A DNA stretch of 9,923 nucleotides. Origin: JAVBRD01 sp031548365 (lineage in GTDB: Bacteria; Bacillota; Clostridia; Christensenellales; UBA1750). The stretch covers positions 1 to 9,923 of the forward strand of contig JAVBRD010000015.1 in NCBI GenBank assembly GCA_031548365.1, given 5' to 3'. This document shows, piece by piece, positions 5,707 through 9,923 of this stretch. A model generated the notes under the pieces. The model searched no databases. It was given only the letters and a program-made list of their open reading frames with translations, and was not told the origin of the DNA. A program made the translations under genes and the position numbers. Every line of letters begins with the position of its first letter. The first letter of the stretch is position 1.

Positions 5707-8016
5707 ATGCGTCCATGGGGTAAAACGCGTAGCGGACAGCAAGGCGGCGGAAGCGTGTTTCGCAGATGGCTTCTGTCGTATTTGCTCATCGTCCTCGTAC
5801 CGATTCTGGGCTCGGGCGCGACATACGCGACCGCGTACCGGATGATTAACCGTGAGGTAGCCCAGGCCAACTCTGTCGCGCTCGTGTCCGCGCAGATGGT
5901 GATCGACAGTCGGCTGTCGAAAATGCGCGATATCGCTGTCTCTATCCTTCGCGACGAGCGGTTCCACCACTTGGCGTCGGCGAAAAACACGGAGATCGAC
6001 TTTATACGCAAACAGCGCGAATTCACCGCGCAGGTATCCGCGTATCAGACGACCGCCTATGAAATGGATATATTCATTTACTTCCCCGCAATCGATTGCG
6101 TGGTTACCACCACAGCAGGGGGGCCGTTATCGAGATTTTCCGACGCGCTCAACTACACAGCAGGGAAAAGCGTTGACGCCGGCGATTGGCGCAAAGCGAT
6201 ACTCGAGGCCGAGCCAAACACGTACCGACACTCGTCGGTTCTTTCTTACGACAAATACGGCCGGGAAGCGCTGGTGTACACTTCCGAACTGAGCACGGCG
6301 CTCGAACCAGGCTGCTTGGAAGCGCGCGTTTTCATCTCAGCTCAGCTTGACGGACTCCTACCTCGTCTCGCGGTGCACGATCAGTCCATGGTTCTTATGC
6401 TTGACAGTCAGGGAAACGTCATCAGCAATCCGCCCGGAAACCTTGATGAATTCAGGCTGGCTTCGGATGCCGGCAGCGGCGGCATGGAAACCGTGCTGCT
6501 GGGCGGGCAGGAGTTTGTTTGCACGTATCTGTCCTCCAATGCGGGTCCATTCATATATGCGATCGCCACACCATCCGAGCTGTTTTGGAGCAAGCACAAC
6601 ACGATCATCGCGACAATGGCGACCGGCATCGTCATATCCGCTGCCGTCGGCGTATATGTGGCGTGGCGCATGCTCAAGCGAAACTATACGCCCCTGCGCG
6701 ATACCCTCAGTATTTTGCCGCAGGATGAAGATGACCAGCGTGACGAATTTAAGCGCATCGCAAGCCAACTGACGCATTTGAGCGACAACCAGCTTTTGAT
6801 GCGCGACAGTCTGACGCGGCAGCAGCGATACCTGAAAGAAAGCTACCTGTGCCTCCTGCTGCGGGGAGACGCCGCGTATCTTTCCAGTGACGACATTGTC
6901 GACGAGCTTCAGTTGGACCTTGCCGGGAAGGTTCTCCTCCCGGTTTCCATCACGGTGGTCAACGAGAATGACTGGGCCCTTCTTCAAAGCATGAGCCGTG
7001 ATGGGGGTGATGGCGGGAAAATCTCACTGACCGAACTGATAGAAAAGGCCTTAAGCGATGAGTTGGGAGACACGTATCCATTTATGCTCACTTACGCCGA
7101 CGGCGCGGTTACGCTTGTGTTTACGCTTGAACCTGAGCAGCGCGATCTCTTTTCCGCGGCTATCGCTCCGGCGCTCGAACGACTCTGCGCTTACTTTTTG
7201 GATCAGCTTAAGCTAGTGCTGCGAGCGGTGATCGGGGGCGGTTCCGAGAGCATAGAGGGACTCTCCGCGTCTTATCGCTCTATGTTGCCATTCGGTGCGC
7301 TTGAGAACGGCGGTCAGGCAGGGCGCGTGGTGTGGGCCAAAGCGCTTGTCGCTCCCCAGAACCCGCTCGACCTGCGTTTGGCCAGCTTCACGTCGCTCCT
7401 GATGGACGCCGTGAACGGCGGCGCGTATGACGATGCCAAGCATGTCGTAAACCTGCTGTTTGCAGAACTCGCTGTCGCCCCTGAGCCGTTTACATCCAAG
7501 CGATTCTTTGTGTTTTCCCTGATTAGCCGGGTTTATGGTGTTTATGTCTCACTTGCGCCAAAGGACATCACTAGACCGCATTCGCTGATGGATCTGCTCG
7601 TGAGCTGTTCGACGCTCGATCAGCTCTCTCATGTGTTCGTCAACATCGTCAAAATCACCTGCGAACACGAAGAAGACGAACGGAAAACCAGCCAAAGGCC
7701 TGAGCTCTACAGCCGTGTTCAGGAATATATCGCCGAACACTATGCCGATCCCGGGCTGTGCCTTACGCAGATCGCCGATCACGTCGGAATGAGTCCGCAG
7801 TACGTTTCTAAGCTCTTTAAGCTGGAGACGAGGCAAGGCCTATTGAGCTACATCAACACGGTCCGCATCGGCAAAGCCAAGGAGATCCTCGCCGAGAAGA
7901 GCGCCAGCGTCAACGATGCCGGGGCGCGCGTCGGGTACACCACAAACAAGACCTTCCGCCGCGCGTTCCAGAAGGTGGAGGGCGTTAATCCCGGCGCGTA
8001 CAAGCCAGGGCAATGA
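5707..8016 (+). CDS. Membrane-anchored AraC-family transcriptional regulator (sensor plus HTH)
   Basis: This 769-residue one-component regulator has a first membrane segment at about residues 20-42 (WLLSYLLIVLVPILGSGATY). A predicted extracytoplasmic sensing domain of Cache-like size spans about 45-295. A second membrane segment covers about 298-318 (IIATMATGIVISAAVGVYVA). A long cytoplasmic linker follows, with an AraC-type double helix-turn-helix at about 669-766. The first helix pair is LTQIADHVGMSPQYVSKLFK; the second is GYTTNKTFRRAFQKVEGVNP. The architecture is typical of large AraC regulators beside LplABC-type importers in Paenibacillus and Clostridia. The ATG at 5707 has GAGGTGG 7 bases upstream. 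A GTG at 5755, just before the first membrane segment, is an alternative. It faces away from the uptake operon and probably activates it when the external ligand binds; this is inferred from position and family. Confidence 0.9.
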   Translation: MRPWGKTRSGQQGGGSVFRRWLLSYLLIVLVPILGSGATYATAYRMINREVAQANSVALVSAQMVIDSRLSKMRDIAVSILRDERFHHLASAKNTEIDFIRKQREFTAQVSAYQTTAYEMDIFIYFPAIDCVVTTTAGGPLSRFSDALNYTAGKSVDAGDWRKAILEAEPNTYRHSSVLSYDKYGREALVYTSELSTALEPGCLEARVFISAQLDGLLPRLAVHDQSMVLMLDSQGNVISNPPGNLDEFRLASDAGSGGMETVLLGGQEFVCTYLSSNAGPFIYAIATPSELFWSKHNTIIATMATGIVISAAVGVYVAWRMLKRNYTPLRDTLSILPQDEDDQRDEFKRIASQLTHLSDNQLLMRDSLTRQQRYLKESYLCLLLRGDAAYLSSDDIVDELQLDLAGKVLLPVSITVVNENDWALLQSMSRDGGDGGKISLTELIEKALSDELGDTYPFMLTYADGAVTLVFTLEPEQRDLFSAAIAPALERLCAYFLDQLKLVLRAVIGGGSESIEGLSASYRSMLPFGALENGGQAGRVVWAKALVAPQNPLDLRLASFTSLLMDAVNGGAYDDAKHVVNLLFAELAVAPEPFTSKRFFVFSLISRVYGVYVSLAPKDITRPHSLMDLLVSCSTLDQLSHVFVNIVKITCEHEEDERKTSQRPELYSRVQEYIAEHYADPGLCLTQIADHVGMSPQYVSKLFKLETRQGLLSYINTVRIGKAKEILAEKSASVNDAGARVGYTTNKTFRRAFQKVEGVNPGAYKPGQ

Positions 8017-8152
8017 GCTCAGCCCACTGCGGGGAATACCCAAGAGCGTCACGCTTCCTCGAGCTCTACTTAGGGCTCCAAGACGCTGTCGCGGTCAACG
8101 CCAAGGCTCATCCTGAACCCAAAATGCGACTTGTTTCCCTATTTGGCGGTTG
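8017..8152. other. Intergenic stretch after the regulator, no gene seen
   Basis: No plausible coding frame or classical terminator with a U-tract is visible after the regulator stop. GAGCTC occurs twice (8015-8020 and 8061-8066), and several short GC-rich inverted repeats lie between 8043 and 8067. Confidence 0.35.
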
Positions 8153-8189
8153 CATGATTTCAAAATCGCTCTTTGAAATCATGATTTCA
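8153..8189. repeat. Three alternating half-sites forming two overlapping palindromes
   Basis: CATGATTTCAAA (8153-8164) and TTTGAAATCATG (8172-8183) are perfect 12-base inverted arms around a 7-base loop. The right arm also belongs to a second, 16-base perfect palindrome, TGAAATCATGATTTCA (8174-8189). The element ATGATTTCA therefore occurs as forward, reverse, forward. The stem is AT-rich with no U-tract, so it is more like an operator or recombination site than a terminator. It lies 31 bases before a strong ribosome-site/ATG combination at 8209-8223. Confidence 0.6.
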
Positions 8190-8247
8190 TCACCGTGTAC
8201 ATATACCCGGAGGCAATCCAATGACACAAAAATCTCGCGGTGCGTGA
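8173..8247 (+). promoter_or_regulatory. Possible promoter, ribosome site and start of a lost gene
   Basis: TTGAAA (8173-8178) lies 17 bases before TGTACA (8196-8201) and could be a weak promoter overlapping the palindromic site. GGAGG (8209-8213) stands 7 bases before ATG 8221, which opens only an 8-residue frame, MTQKSRGA. This looks like the regulated start of a gene whose body was replaced by the converging fragment. The five A's inside the frame may instead be the U-tract of a terminator on the other strand. Confidence 0.2.
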
Positions 8248-8248
8248 G
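8228..8248 (-). terminator. Weak candidate terminator for the minus-strand gene remnant
   Basis: On the minus strand a short stem, CTC-(AC)-GC / GC-GAG with loop ACC, is followed by A and then TTTTT. It begins 12 bases after the stop codon at 8261. The position and U-tract fit a Rho-independent terminator, but the stem has only five pairs with a bulge. Confidence 0.3.
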
Positions 8249-8260
8249 GATACCGAGTGC

Positions 8261-8631
8261 TCACCGTTCATCAGGCAGCATTTCTATGAGACGGTCGATG
8301 ATGTCCTTAGTTTCGTTGATACTTTCTATCAGCCTGTCCGGGTCGATAATGAACGTGTTGGCTCCCCGCATTATGCTTTCGGCAAACTTTGTGCCGTTGT
8401 CCTTCTGCGACAGGATAACGATGGGATTTTGTTTAGTGTCGTTCATAAAGTCAATTAGCGGCGCAATGTTTTGTACACTGTACGCGGCAATGACGCCATA
8501 TACTGCCGCCGGGAAAATTGTGTGATTGCTTTGTCCGCAGTATCTACCGAATGAAGATGCACAAAGAATTTCTGCCAGTCTTTCCGCGCCACCTCAAAGT
8601 CGCCGGAATTCTCGGAAAGGATGAAACCAAG
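8261..8631 (-). pseudogene. Frameshifted, 5'-truncated gene of unknown function
   Basis: Two minus-strand frames join into one natural-looking protein end of about 123 residues. The upstream part (8631 to about 8512) reads GDFEVARKDWQKFF and VHLHSVDTADKAITQF. The downstream part (about 8512 to 8261) reads PAAVYGVIAAYSVQNIAPLI, then MNDTKQNPIVILSQ, and ends MLPDER before TGA. One base appears lost in the TTTTCCC run (minus strand) near 8510-8517. Open frames do not continue beyond 8632, where IS3-type sequence begins, so the 5' part has been removed or displaced. Its amino-acid make-up (Lys, Asn and Ile rich) differs from that of the operon genes, suggesting a different origin. I do not recognise the family. 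A methionine at 8446 would allow a 61-residue product, but it lies mid-domain and has no good ribosome site. Confidence 0.5.
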
Positions 8632-9651
8632 TCAGCAGAGGTAAAACAAGTGGTGGAAAAGGGACGCGTTGGGGCTGAAGTGGCCCGGGAGTACGGCATA
8701 CCCGAGGGGAGCGTGTACAAATGGGTCAAGCAATATCACGCCAGACCCATAAATGCGTTTCCAGGCAGCGGCAATCTGAGCGGTGACGACGGCGAACTTA
8801 TTCGTCTTCGCCGGGAGGTCAAGCGTCTTGAGGCGGAGAACGAGTTCCTAAAAATGCCGCGGCGTACTTTGCGCGGCAAAAACCGTAAAGTGCGCCGCAA
8901 TACGAAAGCACGGAAAAGACGTGGGTGTTTCCGGGCTTGTGTGCTGTTGGGCGTGAGCCGGAGCGGCTATTACAGCTGGCGCTGCCGGGAGTCGTGTCCT
9001 GGAGCGGTCAAGGACCGTGACTTGCCAGCGCGCATTCGAGGTATCTTCGACGCATCGCGCAGGACGTACGTCGCGCGGCGGATACTGCGGGTACTTGTGC
9101 GTCAGGGAACGCCTGTATCCAGACGCAAAGTCGCGCGCATCATGCGTCAGGAGAAACTGACGCCCAGAGCGGCGGCGAGACGCCGGATGAGCACGACCAA
9201 CTCCCGCCACGCGCTGCCTGTCGCGCCCAACTTGCTCAACAAGGACTTCTGGGCCGAGCGGCCCAACCGCGCCTTTGTCACAGATGTCACCTCCATTCGA
9301 ACGCTGGACAGGTGGCTCTATCTGGCGGTTGTGCTGGACTTGTATTCCCGCAGGGTGGTCGGTTGGGCCATGAGCGAAAACAACGACCGATTTCTGGTCA
9401 TTGAGGCCATGAACATGGCGCTTAGGCGACGAAAGCCTGAACCGGGCCTGATCGTCCACTCGGATCGCGGCAGCACGTTTTGCAGCTTCGACTTTCAGGA
9501 CTTGCTCAGGACGTGCGGCGCTGTATCCAGCATGAGCGCCAAAGGCGACTGCTACGACAACGCGTGCGCCGAGAGTTTCTTCCACTCCCTCAAAGTTGAG
9601 TGGTTGTATCCAAATCCGGATAACCATGCCTTTCTGTTTGTCCGTTTTTAG
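8632..9651 (+). pseudogene. IS3-family transposase (OrfA plus OrfB), frameshifted and truncated
   Basis: OrfA shows its helix-turn-helix (VAREYGIPEGSVYKWVKQYH) and the PGSGNLS...LRREVKRLEAENEFLK leucine-zipper region. OrfB shows a complete rve/DDE integrase core. Its residues are Asp at 9283 (FVTDVTS), Asp at 9463 (HSDRGS) and Glu at 9571 (CYDNACAESFF), with 35 residues between the last two and Lys seven after the Glu. A single open frame runs from 8518 to 9651, but the stretch from about 8853 to 8932 is read wrongly in it. Frame analysis gives OrfA ending NAAAYFARQKP-stop in one frame and OrfB starting VKCAAIRKHGKDVGV in another. One base is missing near 8851 and one near 8932. The 5' 38 codons of the long frame are antisense to the other gene remnant. 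The C-terminus stops abruptly after VEWLYP. Confidence 0.85.
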
Positions 9652-9663
9652 GGTACCAGATCA
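9639..9663. repeat. Likely right terminal inverted repeat of the IS3-type element
   Basis: The sequence starts TGTCCGTTTTTAGGG and ends TACCAGATCA. Read outward on the minus strand it begins TGATCTGGTACCC and ends GGACA, the form seen at the ends of many IS3-family elements. It lies just after OrfB and ends at 9663. The left partner could not be found, so the call rests on its form and position. Confidence 0.5.
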
Positions 9664-9842
9664 AACGTACGGCGCGCACATCTCGGGGTATTTTGTTTCG
9701 GGAGCTAGCGGAAGATGCCACGATAGCGGCCCTTGCGGGTGACCGTGTGCTTTCGGTTAGCCTGATTGTGAGTGCATACGAAACTGGTCTGCCCCCGCTA
9801 TTAGGTCCAAAACGTCAGTTAGTCCAGCGAATCCGGGCATGA
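9664..9842 (+). other. Unassigned open frame beyond the insertion sequence
   Basis: A plus-strand frame stays open through the right repeat and continues to TGA at 9840-9842. It reads RGILFRELAEDATIAALAGD, then RVLSVSLIVSAYETG. It has no clear start codon or ribosome site and overlaps the converging aldolase-like gene by 24 bases. It might be the 3' end of a gene interrupted by the insertion. At about 60 codons, chance openness is quite possible. No family is recognised. Confidence 0.2.
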
Positions 9843-9923
9843 GATGCCAGAGTCCTCCATTGCCCGCTTGACTGCATCGTACGCTTCGTGCCGCCGGTGT
9901 GTCAAGGGCGGCCGAAGGACGCC
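9819..9923 (-). CDS. C-terminal fragment resembling dihydrodipicolinate synthase/N-acetylneuraminate lyase family
   Basis: The last 34 codons of a minus-strand gene are visible before TAA. They read GVLRPPLTHRRHEAYDAVKR and end AMEDSGISCPDSLD. The motif R-P-P-L-T about 25-30 residues from the end, followed by an amphipathic helix of the form ..A...A..DSG, is typical of the C-terminus of DapA/NanA-type class I aldolases. Family members act on pyruvate plus an aldehyde, or on keto-sugar acids, through a Schiff-base lysine that would lie outside the window. In a sugar-uptake neighbourhood a sugar-acid or sialic-acid lyase-like role is as likely as lysine synthesis. The identification rests on a short segment. 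Confidence 0.5.
   Translation of the reverse strand, partial: GVLRPPLTHRRHEAYDAVKRAMEDSGISCPDSLD

Larger units (their letters stand above)
8632..9663 (+). mobile_element. Decayed IS3-family insertion sequence
   Basis: The region holds IS3-type OrfA and OrfB sequence and ends with a likely right terminal inverted repeat at 9639-9663. No matching left repeat is seen. The left boundary is placed near 8632, where the minus-strand gene fragment stops and OrfA similarity starts; the uncertainty is about 15 bases. The expected OrfB C-terminus of about 45 residues is missing, although the right end is present, pointing to an internal deletion near 9612. With two frameshifts as well, the copy is probably immobile. 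Confidence 0.7.

Noticed and set aside
8240..8458. 72-codon plus-strand frame opposite the gene remnant
   Set aside because: It has no ribosome site and a shadow-like composition; the opposite strand joins with a neighbouring frame to give a better protein.
8518..8631. N-terminal 38 codons of the long transposase frame
   Set aside because: They begin with TTG, do not resemble OrfA and are the reverse strand of a natural-looking coding remnant.
8848..9627. 259-codon minus-strand open frame across the transposase
   Set aside because: It is antisense to the conserved DDE integrase core and has no recognisable protein features; GC-rich codons keep the opposite strand open.
1..9923. CRISPR arrays, tRNA or rRNA genes
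   Set aside because: No regularly spaced repeats, cloverleaf-like segments or rRNA-like sequences were seen on reading both strands.

Overview
The window looks like chromosomal DNA from a moderately GC-rich Gram-positive bacterium of the Clostridia/Bacilli type. The reasons are strong AGGAGG-type ribosome sites, a lipoprotein solute-binding protein, LplB/YtcP-type permeases without an ATPase gene, and a large membrane-anchored AraC-type regulator. The species cannot be named from the sequence.

Layout. Positions 1-129 are the 3' end of a plus-strand gene ending in a winged-helix domain. A 442-base stretch without a convincing gene follows; it holds short, possibly decayed reading frames. From 5481 down to 572 on the minus strand lies a four-gene operon: solute-binding lipoprotein, permease 1, permease 2, and an MtaA/URO-D-superfamily protein with an H-x-C...C metal site. 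A divergent plus-strand gene (5707-8016) encodes a two-transmembrane sensor fused to an AraC DNA-binding domain. The 225-base region between them has a clear sigma70-type promoter for the regulator and inverted repeats near the operon start. The simplest reading is that the regulator senses an extracellular (probably carbohydrate) signal and switches on the importer. The last gene of the operon may act on the imported compound, possibly by methyl transfer.

From 8017 onward the sequence is rearranged. There is an unusual AT-rich structure of three alternating half-sites (8153-8189). Next come the 3' remains of an unrecognised minus-strand gene (8261 to about 8631), split by a frameshift. Then comes a decayed IS3-family element (about 8632-9663). 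Its OrfA and OrfB appear as one long frame only because two one-base losses add to the normal -1 offset between the two genes. The element has a likely right terminal repeat but no visible left end, and it lacks the OrfB C-terminus. The window closes with the C-terminal 34 residues of a minus-strand protein resembling the DapA/NanA aldolase family.

No RNA genes or CRISPR arrays were seen. The most notable points are the methyltransferase-like gene in a sugar-uptake operon, the hidden frameshifted gene beneath the apparent transposase start, the reconstruction of the transposase, and the three-half-site palindrome.
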